Source of the DNA: Nostoc sp. PA-18-2419
GTDB taxonomy: Bacteria; Cyanobacteriota; Cyanobacteriia; Cyanobacteriales; Nostocaceae
DNA length: 64,000 nt
Direction of reading: 5' to 3'
Assembly (NCBI RefSeq): GCF_005869855.1
Contig: NZ_SZNH01000005.1
Location: forward strand, 173,979 to 237,978
In this document: in pieces, positions 27,038 through 36,287 of the stretch
How the letters are laid out: each line of letters begins with the position of its first letter
Numbering within the stretch: position 1 is the first letter of the stretch
The notes under the pieces: model-generated
Databases searched by the model: none
The model's input: the letters and a program-made list of their open reading frames with translations, nothing else
Told to the model about the DNA's origin: nothing
Position numbers and translations under genes: made by a program

Positions 27038-27817
27038 GTGATTAGGATACAACCCAAAAAAAGCTTCAAAACTGTCAATAAAACTCGATTGAAGAGATAT
27101 GTAACCATGCATAACGAGCAATATTCCTCAAAATTGCAACGCGCGCAAGAACTTTTGGTAACTACGGTATTAGGAGATATTCCAACAGTAATTTTGGGAC
27201 CAAAGTTGCGTAATTTAGGATATCGTACTATTTTTGCCCAAATAGGCAGCCCAGTTTATATTCAAAATGGTGTTGAATTTAACGGTAGTTCTTGTATTGA
27301 AATTGGCAATGAAGTATATATTTTCCAAGGCGTGCGGATGGATGCTAGAGGAGACAAAAATAATAGAATTCGTCTAGGAAATAGAGTCGCTATTGAACGT
27401 TACGCTGACATAGGGTGTTTGTCAGATACGTATATACATATAGATGAAGACACTTTCATTGGGCCCAATGTGTGTATTGAAGGACCAGGAGATATTAAAA
27501 TTGGCAAACACTGTATGATTGCAGCTCATTCAGGGATATATGCCAATAATCATAATTTTGCCGATCCAATGGAGCCGATGAAATACCAAGGTGTGACTCG
27601 CAAGGGAATTGTGATTGAAGATGACTGCTGGCTAGGACATGGAGTAACAGTATTAGATGGCGTTACCATTGGTAGAGGCTGTGTAATTGGTGCAGGAGCA
27701 GTTGTCAATAAAGATATTCCACCTTTCTCGGTTGCTGTAGGCATACCTGCACGAGTGATCAAAAAGCGAATTTGCAAGAAGGATTTAGTAAAACTTCAGG
27801 AGAAATCAGGGTGTTAA
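27038..27817 (+). CDS. Hexapeptide-repeat acyltransferase (LbH family)
   Basis: About 259 residues from a GTG, or 236 from ATG 27107; neither start has a strong ribosome site. From residue about 75 the protein is a left-handed beta helix built of hexapeptide turns: VYIQNGVEFNGSSCIEIGNE, IRLGNRVAIERYADIGCLSD, IGPNVCIEGPGDIKIGKHCM, then IEDDCWLGHGVTVLDGVTIG and GCVIGAGAVVNKDIPPFSVA ending VGIPARVIKKR. The His in the loop HSGIYANNHNFADP corresponds to the catalytic His of maltose/galactoside acetyltransferases. It probably O-acetylates a sugar or glycan using acetyl-CoA. Stand-alone, between long spacers. The acceptor is unknown, but a surface glycan is likely given how such genes are used in cyanobacteria. 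Confidence 0.85.
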   Translation: MIRIQPKKSFKTVNKTRLKRYVTMHNEQYSSKLQRAQELLVTTVLGDIPTVILGPKLRNLGYRTIFAQIGSPVYIQNGVEFNGSSCIEIGNEVYIFQGVRMDARGDKNNRIRLGNRVAIERYADIGCLSDTYIHIDEDTFIGPNVCIEGPGDIKIGKHCMIAAHSGIYANNHNFADPMEPMKYQGVTRKGIVIEDDCWLGHGVTVLDGVTIGRGCVIGAGAVVNKDIPPFSVAVGIPARVIKKRICKKDLVKLQEKSGC

Positions 27818-27825
27818 GTGTTGAG

Positions 27826-27900
27826 TGCCAGCTGCTTCTGGTGACAAAGAGGCTGCACTAACAATCGGGAGAACCCCCACAACACACTGGCTCCTGTTGA
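27826..27900 (+). repeat. Dispersed repeat family A, copy 1 (diverged)
   Basis: Contains CCAGCTGCTTCT, GAGAACCCCCACAACACACT and GGCTCCTG. Related to the inverted copy at 28118-28189 and the direct copy at 39186-39258, whose shared frame is CCAGTTGCTTCTCCT, GGAGACGCT, CGCGAACAA, GGGGAACCC and CACTGGCTCCTG. The middle of this copy has diverged. Confidence 0.65.
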
Positions 27901-28117
27901 GTGGGGCCTGGTAAGTGTTCTGTGTCACCTCTACTTTTTGAGGAAACTTATGCTGTGAGTAAACGTCACAAGAATAGCGACTCTCTAAGTTATTTTTTCG
28001 GGGCATCTATCAAGTTAGACATGCACCATTTCCAGTAAACTTGGCCAAACAGGGAGTGCTAAGTTAGGAGTTACTATTATCTTCTGTGCCCCTAATCTTT
28101 TTGCATTGCTCAGTCAA

Positions 28118-28189
28118 CAGGAGCCAGTGGATTGTGGGGGTTCCCCCCGTTGTTCGCGCAGCGTCTCCGTTAGGAGAAGCAACTGGCTC
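28118..28189 (-). repeat. Dispersed repeat family A, copy 2 (inverted)
   Basis: Read on the minus strand it gives AGCCAGTTGCTTCTCCT, GGAGACGCTGCGCGAACAA, GGGGGAACCCCCACAA and CACTGGCTCCTG, aligning with the other two copies. With copy 1 it forms an inverted pair around 28000-28100 just upstream of psbI. The 220 bases between the two copies hold no gene. Confidence 0.65.
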
Positions 28190-28314
28190 TCAACAGTCAA
28201 TAGAATATGGTCTCAAAAAGGGACGAGATGTGGGTAATATAAAGTAGCTACCTTTTCTGCATGGCAGATACTCAAAGAAAAGCTCTCTTTGTCATACCCC
28301 TTGGAGATATTTGT

Positions 28315-28431
28315 ATGGTGACTTTAAAAATCATTGTTTATATTGTTGTTGCCTTCTTCGTAACTATCTTCGTCTTCGGATTTTTGTCAAACGATCCAGC
28401 TCGTAACCCTGGCCGTCGGGACTTGGAGTAA
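28315..28431 (+). CDS. psbI: Photosystem II reaction centre protein I
   Basis: A 38-residue protein, [20 protein letters not shown] followed by [18 protein letters not shown]. This is the complete PsbI sequence pattern: one membrane helix at about 6-25 and the invariant RNPGRRDLE stromal tail. PsbI is one of the small subunits next to the D1 protein and the chlorophyll Z site, important for early assembly and stability of photosystem II in the thylakoid membrane. TTGGAGAT at 28301-28308 provides the ribosome site for ATG 28315. The length is exactly that of the family. It is followed by a strong hairpin and is probably a single-gene transcript. Two copies of a dispersed repeat lie upstream. 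Confidence 0.97.
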   Translation: MVTLKIIVYIVVAFFVTIFVFGFLSNDPARNPGRRDLE

Positions 28432-28483
28432 TAGGGCGACAAATCATCCACGACTTTGGAAGGCGGAAGATACTCAACGCCAC

Positions 28484-28516
28484 GGAAACTTACTGCCCTA
28501 AAGTTAGTAAGTTTCC
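28484..28516 (+). terminator. Hairpin downstream of psbI
   Basis: GGAAACTTACT (28484-28494) and AGTAAGTTTCC (28506-28516) form a perfect 11-bp stem 53 bases after the psbI stop. There is no T-run, so it may act as a terminator or protect the 3' end of the short mRNA. Confidence 0.6.
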
Positions 28517-28612
28517 TGCTCTAGGTAGCACAAGGCGACAGTCGGAAGGCAAAATGTATATTCATCCTTTTGTTCGTCATTTGGCTGTTTGTTAGCTCAG
28601 TTTTGCTCAAAT

Positions 28613-31315
28613 ATGCTTCATCCAGTTCTGCCGCCCGATCCGCCTCCTATCCTCGAACCTTTACAACCTGCCAATTCTGTCTCATCTGCTAGCAATAGAA
28701 AATCTGGTTCAGGTATCAACACTGGGATACGCCCAAACCTGAAAAAATTCAAGCATGATCAAGATTTGGCTCAGTTGGCGATCGCAGTTGATAGCAGAAG
28801 TTCACCACGTTCGCCAAGTTTGCTCAAGTTAACTAGTCAGAAATTGGAAGTCGCCGAAACTCCATCCCTAGCTAATCGACCAAAAACTCTGCCAGCAGAA
28901 TTTTCCTCACTCACCACCCCCCAAAGTGCAGCGCTTCTAGGGCAATCTTTAGAAATTGGTTATCCCACGCAGCAAGTTAAAATCTCTAATGTAGATGAGA
29001 AAGAAAATACGCAGGTATCGGAACGCTCTGACGAACAGACGCAGGGATACAAACAGCAAGAGCCAGAAGTTTTTAAACAACTCCAACAGCGATCGCTAAA
29101 TCCTGACTCTAATAGTAAAGAAAAACAAACCTTATTAGACTCTTTTAACTCCACTGCCTCAGAGCCTCAAAGTCTCAGAGCGTCTCCCCCTGCTATTTCT
29201 GCATCAAATTCTCAATCAATACAGAATTTAATACAGTTTAAGTCTCGCAAGCCGACAAACCAACTGTCTGCGCCCATCACCGTAGAATTTTATTCCCAAG
29301 CCCAAGCACCAACGCCAACACCACAAGTAGACACCACCAATCAGCCTCAACTGCCAGCAAATACGCCGCAAGTAGACACCACCAATCAACCTCAACCGCC
29401 AGCGAGCACGCCGCAAGTAGACACTACCAATCAGCCACAACCGCCAGCAAGCACGCTACCAGCCGCACCGAGAATTGTGGAAGTAACTTCAGATCGGCAA
29501 GAGTATGACGAACAACGGCGAATTATTACAGCTGTTGGTAATGTAGTTGTGCGATTTGATGGAGCGGTAGTGGATGCCGATCGCTTGCAAGTCAGTTTGA
29601 ACAACTTGATTGCTGCGGGGGAAGGCAACGTAACTTTAACACGGGGCGATCAAATATTGCGGGGACAACGCTTTACGTATAACTTTGTTCAAGATAGTGG
29701 AGAACTGCAAAATGGCGGAGGAGAAATTTACGTACCCTCAGCTGATACAGATTTAGCTTTTTCATCCACAGATGTAACTGCTGGTGGAGTACCAAAACGC
29801 TCACCAAGCGAACGTATTACAGCCAGTCAGCCGTTTTCAGGTGTCAGCAGTCCTGGAGGAATTGATGTCACAATTGGTGGTCAGGCAGATGCTAGCAACA
29901 TCCCGCCCCCGAAAACTGGCGGTGCAGTCAAGCGCCTGAGATTTGAAGCCCAACAGATTGACTTCTATCCCCAAGGTTGGCAAGCAAACAATGTCCGGAT
30001 CACTAATGACCCTTTTTCACCGCCAGAACTAGAGTTACGTGCAGATAAAGTCACTTTGACGCGAGAGTCACCCTTGGTAGACCGCATCCGCACCCAGCGA
30101 CAGCGTTTGGTATTAGATCAAGGGTTCTCTTTACCAATTCCGGTGAATCAACAGACAATTGACCGTCGGGAGCGGGATGTTTCACCGTTTATAGTCTCTC
30201 CTGGCTATGATGGAAAAGACCGTGGTGGTTTCTATGTTGAGCGCGGCTTTCCACTCATCGAGACTGAGCAGACACGCTGGACAATCACACCCCAGTTATT
30301 AGTGCAAAGGGGTGTACAAGAAGGAGTGGGTGACTTAGGCGCACTGTTTGGTGTAAAAACAAGGGTCAATTCTGTTTTGAGTCCACGAACTGTAGTTCAG
30401 GGGACTGGAGAATTAACGAGTTTTAACTTCAACAATGTGGAAGAAAGTTTCCGGGCGAATTTGGCATTGCGCCAAATATTAGGCGATCGCCTTCCCCATA
30501 TCTTGACTCTACAATATAATTACCGCGATCGTCTCTACAACGGCACCCTTGGCTTTCAAACTGTCCAGAGTAGTCTTGGTGCTTTGATTACCTCTCCTGT
30601 GATTCCTTTAGGCAAAAGTGGTATTAACCTCAGCTATCAAGGAAGTGCCCAGTATATTGATGCCAACACTGATCGCCTAGACTTACTAGAACCAGTGCGG
30701 GATAACGATCGCATTTCACTAGGTCGCCTACAAGCTAGTGCATCCCTGAGTACTGGGTTACGACTGTGGCAGGGAAAACCATTATCAGCCACCGCCAGTG
30801 GGGGATTACGATACACAGCTACCCCTGTAGTTCCTTACTTGCTAGCGATCGCTGGCGTTACGGGCACTAGTAGTTATTATACCAATGGGGATAACCAAAG
30901 CACCTTAACTGGTACAATTGGCTTACAAGGGCAAATTGGTCATTTTTCTCGAGCCTTTTTAGACTACACTGCTTTTAATATTAGTTACTCTCAAGGTTTA
31001 AACAGCGGATTATCGCCCTTTTTATTCGATCGCTCCGTCGATAACAGAGTATTGAGTGCTGGAATTATACAGCAAATCTATGGTCCTTTCCGCTTAGGCT
31101 TTCAAACATCAGTTAACTTGGATACAGGTCAACAATCTAGCACAGACTACATTTTGGAATATAGCCGCCGCACCTATGGCATCACCTTGCGTTACAATCC
31201 AGTGCTAGAGCTAGGTGGCTTCAGCATCCGAATTAGTGATTTTAACTGGAATGGCGGTGCCAATCCATTTTCTGAAGTTAAGCCAGTAGTGAACGGCGTG
31301 CAACAGAATTATTAA
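28613..31315 (+). CDS. DUF3769 protein with OstA/LptA-like domain (outer-membrane LPS transport-like)
   Basis: About 900 residues. The N-terminal part is low-complexity (PPDPPPILEPLQ, many Ser/Gln/Pro) with three perfect-frame 15-residue repeats of the type TPQVDTTNQPQPPAS at 29318-29452. Next comes an OstA/LptA-like beta domain (IVEVTSDRQEYDEQRRIITA, AVGNVVVRFDGAVVDADRL, GDQILRGQRFTYNFVQDSGE). The C-terminal 450 residues are beta-rich with barrel-like strands (FYVERGFPLIETEQTRWTIT, FLDYTAFNISYSQGLNSGLS, YGITLRYNPVLELGGFSIRI), the DUF3769 region. Family knowledge places it as the cyanobacterial LptD-like or OstA-type outer-membrane protein. The frame opens at TTG 28589, but the family starts MxHPVLPPDPPP, so ATG 28613 is chosen. 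No signal peptide is visible, which is usual for this family but puzzling for an outer-membrane protein. Confidence 0.85.
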   Translation: MLHPVLPPDPPPILEPLQPANSVSSASNRKSGSGINTGIRPNLKKFKHDQDLAQLAIAVDSRSSPRSPSLLKLTSQKLEVAETPSLANRPKTLPAEFSSLTTPQSAALLGQSLEIGYPTQQVKISNVDEKENTQVSERSDEQTQGYKQQEPEVFKQLQQRSLNPDSNSKEKQTLLDSFNSTASEPQSLRASPPAISASNSQSIQNLIQFKSRKPTNQLSAPITVEFYSQAQAPTPTPQVDTTNQPQLPANTPQVDTTNQPQPPASTPQVDTTNQPQPPASTLPAAPRIVEVTSDRQEYDEQRRIITAVGNVVVRFDGAVVDADRLQVSLNNLIAAGEGNVTLTRGDQILRGQRFTYNFVQDSGELQNGGGEIYVPSADTDLAFSSTDVTAGGVPKRSPSERITASQPFSGVSSPGGIDVTIGGQADASNIPPPKTGGAVKRLRFEAQQIDFYPQGWQANNVRITNDPFSPPELELRADKVTLTRESPLVDRIRTQRQRLVLDQGFSLPIPVNQQTIDRRERDVSPFIVSPGYDGKDRGGFYVERGFPLIETEQTRWTITPQLLVQRGVQEGVGDLGALFGVKTRVNSVLSPRTVVQGTGELTSFNFNNVEESFRANLALRQILGDRLPHILTLQYNYRDRLYNGTLGFQTVQSSLGALITSPVIPLGKSGINLSYQGSAQYIDANTDRLDLLEPVRDNDRISLGRLQASASLSTGLRLWQGKPLSATASGGLRYTATPVVPYLLAIAGVTGTSSYYTNGDNQSTLTGTIGLQGQIGHFSRAFLDYTAFNISYSQGLNSGLSPFLFDRSVDNRVLSAGIIQQIYGPFRLGFQTSVNLDTGQQSSTDYILEYSRRTYGITLRYNPVLELGGFSIRISDFNWNGGANPFSEVKPVVNGVQQNY
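29318..29452 (+). repeat. Three in-frame 45-bp tandem repeats within the DUF3769 gene
   Basis: Units at 29318-29362, 29363-29407 and 29408-29452 each encode TPQVDTTNQPQ plus LPAN or PPAS. The DNA units differ at few positions, so the array is young and probably varies in copy number. It forms a flexible linker before the OstA-like domain. Confidence 0.9.
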
Positions 31316-31432
31316 TCAAAATGGCAATGAGGAAAGGAGCATTGGGCAGAACAAGCAAAGGGATAAAGGGGAAAGACTTGCTCTTTTATCTCCCTCATTT
31401 TTCTATGCCCCATACACCTAATACCTTTATTC

Positions 31433-32932
31433 TTATGATTCGGGATTTAAAGGCAAAATTACTGTAAATGTGGTACCGATACCAACTTGGCTTGTGACAC
31501 TGATTTGACCGTTGTGAGCATCAACGCACCTTTTAACGATGACTAACCCCAATCCGGTGCCCTGAATTGATTGGACATTTGAGGCTCGGTAGAATGATTC
31601 AAAAAGTCTGGCTTGGTCTGCTTCCGGAATACCAATTCCTCGGTCTTGAATATAAAAAATTGCTACTTTCTGGGGAGGATCGCATATTAAATCGAATTGA
31701 ATATTGCCACCTCTGGGTGAATATTTAACTGCATTTGAGAGGAGATTACTAAACATGTAATCCAAGAGCCGTTCATCCATAACAGCGTTCGTATCATCAC
31801 TATGACAAGTAAAAATAATTTGACTCACACTATTTACAACAGTAGAAAAATCTTCGATTAGTTCTTTACAGAATTGTTCTAAGTTAATTGGAGCAGGATT
31901 ACATACTAGTTTTCCTGCCTCCGCATGACCCATAAATAGTACCTCTTCCATGAGTTTGTTCATGGATTGTACGGCTCCTTGAATCCGCTTTATATAGGTG
32001 CGTCTTTTAACATCGGTCAAATGTCTTCCCTGGATTTCTATAAGTTCTACTGACGTTTGAATAACTGTTAAGGGATTACGGAATTCATGAGATACAGTCG
32101 AGATAAATAAAGATTTGAGACGGTTAAGTTCTTGCTCCTTTTGCAATGCTTGCTCTAACAATTTTGCTTGACGCCGTTCGCTAAGATCCCAAAAAACAAC
32201 TACTACACCATTAATCTGGTCAGGTCGCCGTCTCAATGGTGAAGCACTATCCCCAATGGGAACTCTTTTTCCATCTTTAGTAATTAGAGATGTAAATTCC
32301 CCTAAATAAACAACCTGTTGCTCCCGCAACACTTTTGTGACTGGGTTTTCTAATGTAGCTTCTGTAACTTCATCAACAATATGAAAAATCTTTGATACTT
32401 CATTGCCTAAAGCATCTTTTTGCTGCCATCCGGTTATCGCCTCAGCTGCCGGATTCATAAATGTCACCATTCCTTCCTCATTGGTGGCAATCACAGCATC
32501 ACTCATCGAGTTGAGAAGAGTTGCTAACTGATCTCGATTCTCCCGCAGTTCACGTTCTAACTGGTGTTTTAATAAACCGATTTCAATAGCTATTCTTAAA
32601 TCTTTTGTAGTAAATGGTTTAACAATGTATCCAAAAGGTTGGGTAATTTTAGCTCGTTCTAAAGTATTTTCATCACCATACGCAGTTAAAAAAATTATAG
32701 GAACATCTAGCTGTTCACGAATATGAGTGGCAGTAGCAATACCGTCCATCTCACCTTTAAGGATAATATCCATTAGTACTAATTCTGGTTGAGTTTCCCA
32801 TACCTTAGCAATGGCAACTTTCCCAGAGGAAGCTGTACCGGTGACAGTGTACCCTAGTTGACTGAGTTGTCTGGCAATAGTTCTAGCCACAATCACTTCA
32901 TCTTCAACGACTAAAATCCTAGCTTGACCCAT
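31433..32932 (-). CDS. Response regulator-PAS-histidine kinase hybrid
   Basis: 499 residues. A receiver domain at 1-125 has the phospho-acceptor Asp55 in LVLMDIIL and Lys105 in IVKPF. A PAS domain covers about 130-255 (LLNSMSDAVIATNEEGMVTF). A HisKA domain follows with His282 in STVSHEFRNPLTVIQTSVEL, then an HATPase with NLLSNAVKYSPRGG (N box), DRGIGIPEADQARLFESFYR (G1/F box) and GTGLGLVIVKRCVDAHNGQI (G2). The His-Glu-Phe-Arg phospho-site is standard. The chain therefore receives a phosphoryl group at its N terminus and signals through its own kinase core, a common cyanobacterial design. It starts 10 bp after the upstream kinase gene, so the two should be co-transcribed and form one phosphorelay. 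No output domain is present; the target is unknown. Confidence 0.93.
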   Translation of the reverse strand: MGQARILVVEDEVIVARTIARQLSQLGYTVTGTASSGKVAIAKVWETQPELVLMDIILKGEMDGIATATHIREQLDVPIIFLTAYGDENTLERAKITQPFGYIVKPFTTKDLRIAIEIGLLKHQLERELRENRDQLATLLNSMSDAVIATNEEGMVTFMNPAAEAITGWQQKDALGNEVSKIFHIVDEVTEATLENPVTKVLREQQVVYLGEFTSLITKDGKRVPIGDSASPLRRRPDQINGVVVVFWDLSERRQAKLLEQALQKEQELNRLKSLFISTVSHEFRNPLTVIQTSVELIEIQGRHLTDVKRRTYIKRIQGAVQSMNKLMEEVLFMGHAEAGKLVCNPAPINLEQFCKELIEDFSTVVNSVSQIIFTCHSDDTNAVMDERLLDYMFSNLLSNAVKYSPRGGNIQFDLICDPPQKVAIFYIQDRGIGIPEADQARLFESFYRASNVQSIQGTGLGLVIVKRCVDAHNGQISVTSQVGIGTTFTVILPLNPES

Positions 32933-32942
32933 TTGATATTTA

Positions 32943-35738
32943 CTAATCCAAAGTTAACTGCGTGAATTGGATTTTGAATACTGTTCCCCGATCGCGTTCT
33001 AGAGTAATCTCACCTTCGAGTTGTTCTGTAACTAAGTCATACACCAAAGAGAGACCCAAAGAAGCAGTATTTCTCCAATCTAAATTATCTGGTAAACCAA
33101 TACCATTGTCTTGAATAGTCATCTCGATCCGATGATCAATATTTTGTAAGGCAATACGAATTGTGCCTACTTGTTGGTTGGGAAAAGCGTGCTTTAGAGC
33201 ATTAGAGATTAATTCGTTGATTACTAATCCACAGGCAATGGCTTGGTCAATATTCAAACTAACTGAATCTATATCAGTTTCTAAAGCAATTCTTCCTGGA
33301 ACAATTTGATAGGAAATTAACAAGCTGGTTGCCAAATTATGGATATAATCACCAACATCAATTTGTCCAATATTAGCGGAAATATATAAATTTTTATGAA
33401 TGAGAGATATTGACTCAATGCGGTTCTGACTTTCTCTAAGAACTTTAATAACTTCTGGATCTTTAAGTGTGTGAGACTGAAGTTGCAATAAACTAGAGAC
33501 AATCTGCAAATTATTTTTAACTCGATGATGTACTTCCTTTAAGAGAACTTCTTTTTCTGCCAATGCACTTCTTAACTTAACTTCCATTTTTTGTCTTTGC
33601 ACAAGTTCAGTTTGAGCTTGTTCAAACATGCTAGATTGTTGAATGGCGATCGCCAATTGCACTGTAACTTGATCGAGCAAATCTAATTGATTTTCTTCCC
33701 ACTCCCGAAAACGGGAACATTGGTGAGCAATTAGTAAACCCCAAAGGTGAGAACCAGAGTTTTGAGAGCTTACTTCTAGTAAAATAGGTACAACTAAATT
33801 CGCTTTCACCTCAAACCGTTCTAATAAGCGAATATGGCAATCACTTAGTCCACCTTGATAAATATTAGCGAGCGCATGTTTGCGTCCTTGATAATACTCC
33901 ACTCCTCCGCCTGTTTGAAAACAAGTATCATGAATTTCTGCACCTAAAGAAACTCTCCATCCAGGCTCTACCGATTCTGCCATAATTGTGCCAATCATCT
34001 CTCGGTCAAACTGATAAACTACCACTCGTTCAACCTTCAGCAAATCTCGCACTTCTTGGACTGTAATATTAAGAATATCTAGAAGATTTAAAGATTGACG
34101 AATTCGTTGAGCAATGGTTCGCATCAATTGCTCTCGCTCGGCTTGAGCAATAATCGCAAGTTCAGTTCGCTTACGTTCTGTAATATCTTGCCCAATACCG
34201 ATAATTTGACCATTTGCAAGTTTAACATTAGTCCAAGATGTATCTAATAAATGACCATCTCGTACCTGAATTCTAAAATCTCTCCAGTTCCGTTGTGCAG
34301 ACTGAATAAAATTAATCACATCTTGACGATATTTGGGATTAGGATATAAAACTTCTAGAATATCACAATTTTCTAAATCTTGAAATTTCCAACCTAAAAC
34401 TCTTTCCCATTCTTGGTTCACCCACTGAAGTTTGTTATTAGAATTAACCAGTGCAATCATCAAGGGAATATTTTCAAAAATTAATTTTAAAAATTCGTTT
34501 TGTTCTTGAAGCTTTTTCTGGTTATTTTTAGAAATACTAATATCATAAACTACTATTAAAATCGCTGCTTCATTGTTAAAATTTAAATATTGCAGTGAAG
34601 CACTTGCCCAAAACTGACTGCCATCCGCCCTTTTTAATTGAAGTTCATAATTACGAATATATCCATCTTGTTCCAGAATTTCTAACAGTGCTTTTAAATC
34701 TGCTAAATCGTAGTATGAATTTAATATTTTTTGCTTAACTAAATTTACTGGAGAAAAATGAAACGTTTGAATTAACTCTTGATTAGCATATAAAATTAAT
34801 CCATCAGACACCCGCAAAATCATTAATGGAACAGGAATTACTTCAGAAATTGCTCGTAATCTAGCTTTACTTTCTTCAATATTTTTTTCTATTTGTTTGT
34901 ACTCTGTAATATCTTTGATGTTAACTAACTGAGCTTTGTAACTGGCATAATCTATTGGATATGATACAATTTCTACATCAATAATCTGTCCGTCTTTGTG
35001 ACGATGTTGCCATTGTCGACAAAAGTGTAAGCTAGAATGATTTTTGTCTAAATATTCTAACAAGATGGAGACATCTTCTGGACGACAAATATCAGCTATT
35101 TGCATTTTTAAAAACTCTTCTCGTGAGTAGCCATAATGAACAATAGCAGCTTCATTCACATCTAAAAATTGCAGATTTGTTTCATCAAACACCCACATAG
35201 GGTTAGGATTTTTAGAGAAAAGGAGATTAAAACTTTTTTGACTATCATCAATAATTTTTTGCTGATGCAACTCTAAATGGCTGATTATTTGTTGAGCCAA
35301 CTGTTGTAAAGCTATTTGCTCCTTAAGATTTAAATTTCGGACAGCAAAATCAATTACACAAAGAGTACCTAATGCAAAGCCATTAGAGGTAATTAGGGGA
35401 ACCCCTGCATAGAAGCGGAAACAATTATTTGATGTTACAAAAAAATTTGCAGCAAACCGTTCATCCTGCAAGATATCAGGGATAATTAGTATTTGGCTTT
35501 CCAATATCGTGTAACTACCAAAGGCAATATTTCGCGGAACTTCCGATATAATTATTCCAATTTTTGACTTGAACCACTCCCGTTGGGCATCAACTAAAGT
35601 AATCAAAGCGATTGGTGTTTCACAAAAGTTAGCAGCTAATTGAGCTAGTCCGTCAAAAACTTCTTCTGGAGGTGTATCTAAAATTTGATACTGATTAAGT
35701 ACTTCTAGTCGTTGGCTTTCATTTTCGGGAAGTAGCAT
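32943..35738 (-). CDS. Multi-sensor GAF-PAS histidine kinase (HisKA_2/HWE type)
   Basis: 931 residues, no membrane helix, so a soluble sensor. In order: an N-terminal GAF domain at about 20-160 (LAANFCETPIALITLVDAQR, FYAGVPLITSNGFALGTLCV); three PAS domains at about 170-290, 295-410 and 415-530 (FDETNLQFLDVNEAAIVHYG; LILYANQELIQTFHFSP; NNKLQWVNQEWERVLGWK); a second GAF at about 550-710 with phytochrome-like ends (VERVVVYQFDREMIGTIMAE, GLLIAHQCSRFREWEENQLD); then the HisKA_2 phospho-site LKEVHHRVKNNLQIVSSLLQ and a HATPase with NELISNALKHAFPN and DNGIGLP. The second GAF lacks an obvious chromophore Cys near the usual CHIRLLERF region except for that DCHIRLL Cys, so bilin binding is possible and open. 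First gene of the pair with the receiver-kinase gene. Confidence 0.93.
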   Translation of the reverse strand: MLLPENESQRLEVLNQYQILDTPPEEVFDGLAQLAANFCETPIALITLVDAQREWFKSKIGIIISEVPRNIAFGSYTILESQILIIPDILQDERFAANFFVTSNNCFRFYAGVPLITSNGFALGTLCVIDFAVRNLNLKEQIALQQLAQQIISHLELHQQKIIDDSQKSFNLLFSKNPNPMWVFDETNLQFLDVNEAAIVHYGYSREEFLKMQIADICRPEDVSILLEYLDKNHSSLHFCRQWQHRHKDGQIIDVEIVSYPIDYASYKAQLVNIKDITEYKQIEKNIEESKARLRAISEVIPVPLMILRVSDGLILYANQELIQTFHFSPVNLVKQKILNSYYDLADLKALLEILEQDGYIRNYELQLKRADGSQFWASASLQYLNFNNEAAILIVVYDISISKNNQKKLQEQNEFLKLIFENIPLMIALVNSNNKLQWVNQEWERVLGWKFQDLENCDILEVLYPNPKYRQDVINFIQSAQRNWRDFRIQVRDGHLLDTSWTNVKLANGQIIGIGQDITERKRTELAIIAQAEREQLMRTIAQRIRQSLNLLDILNITVQEVRDLLKVERVVVYQFDREMIGTIMAESVEPGWRVSLGAEIHDTCFQTGGGVEYYQGRKHALANIYQGGLSDCHIRLLERFEVKANLVVPILLEVSSQNSGSHLWGLLIAHQCSRFREWEENQLDLLDQVTVQLAIAIQQSSMFEQAQTELVQRQKMEVKLRSALAEKEVLLKEVHHRVKNNLQIVSSLLQLQSHTLKDPEVIKVLRESQNRIESISLIHKNLYISANIGQIDVGDYIHNLATSLLISYQIVPGRIALETDIDSVSLNIDQAIACGLVINELISNALKHAFPNQQVGTIRIALQNIDHRIEMTIQDNGIGLPDNLDWRNTASLGLSLVYDLVTEQLEGEITLERDRGTVFKIQFTQLTLD

Positions 35739-36235
35739 CGGTTGTTGTGTAAAAAATTTTTTATAGTTAATTTTAATCTACTTATATTTTTAAAAATCAA
35801 TATTTATTTGAGAATAATTTTTTATTAAAAAGTTATTTTTTCAAAAATCAACTAAAATATAAAGTTAAATTAATATTGGTTCAAAATTTATAATTTAACT
35901 TGATAGGGTAGGGTTTGTAAAATATTAATTTAACTTTATTTTCAATAATCACTTGCAATTAATTAAACAGGTTTTATTAAAAAACAAACATTATTCATCA
36001 CTACTTTGTAGGTATTATATGATTTTGATACTACAAAATAGATATAGCAGGAGGCAGCTACGTAGGAGGCAGGAGGTAAAACATTACTATTCCTAACATC
36101 AAGGCTTTCAAGATGTCTTAACCTTTAATTCGCTTGCTATAAATATTGACAGTCTATTAACATAATTCAAACAGACAGTAAAATTATATACTAAAATTGT
36201 CGCCAGAGATTTAGCGCTCAAATTAAACTACTCTA
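35739..36235. other. AT-rich spacer upstream of the kinase pair
   Basis: About 500 bp with the promoter of the minus-strand kinase pair, otherwise AT-rich. Short direct repeats AGGAGGCAG occur at about 36049-36075. No gene is supported on either strand. Confidence 0.45.
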
Positions 36236-36265
36236 GACACAGAGATTTTTTGGAATCTCTGTGTC
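36236..36265 (-). terminator. Perfect 12-bp hairpin after the SagB-type gene
   Basis: GACACAGAGATT (36236-36247) pairs with AATCTCTGTGTC (36254-36265) across a 6-base loop, 22 bases downstream of the minus-strand stop. No long T-run, but the position suits termination. Confidence 0.65.
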
Positions 36266-36287
36266 CTCTGCCTGGAAAGGGTTAGTT

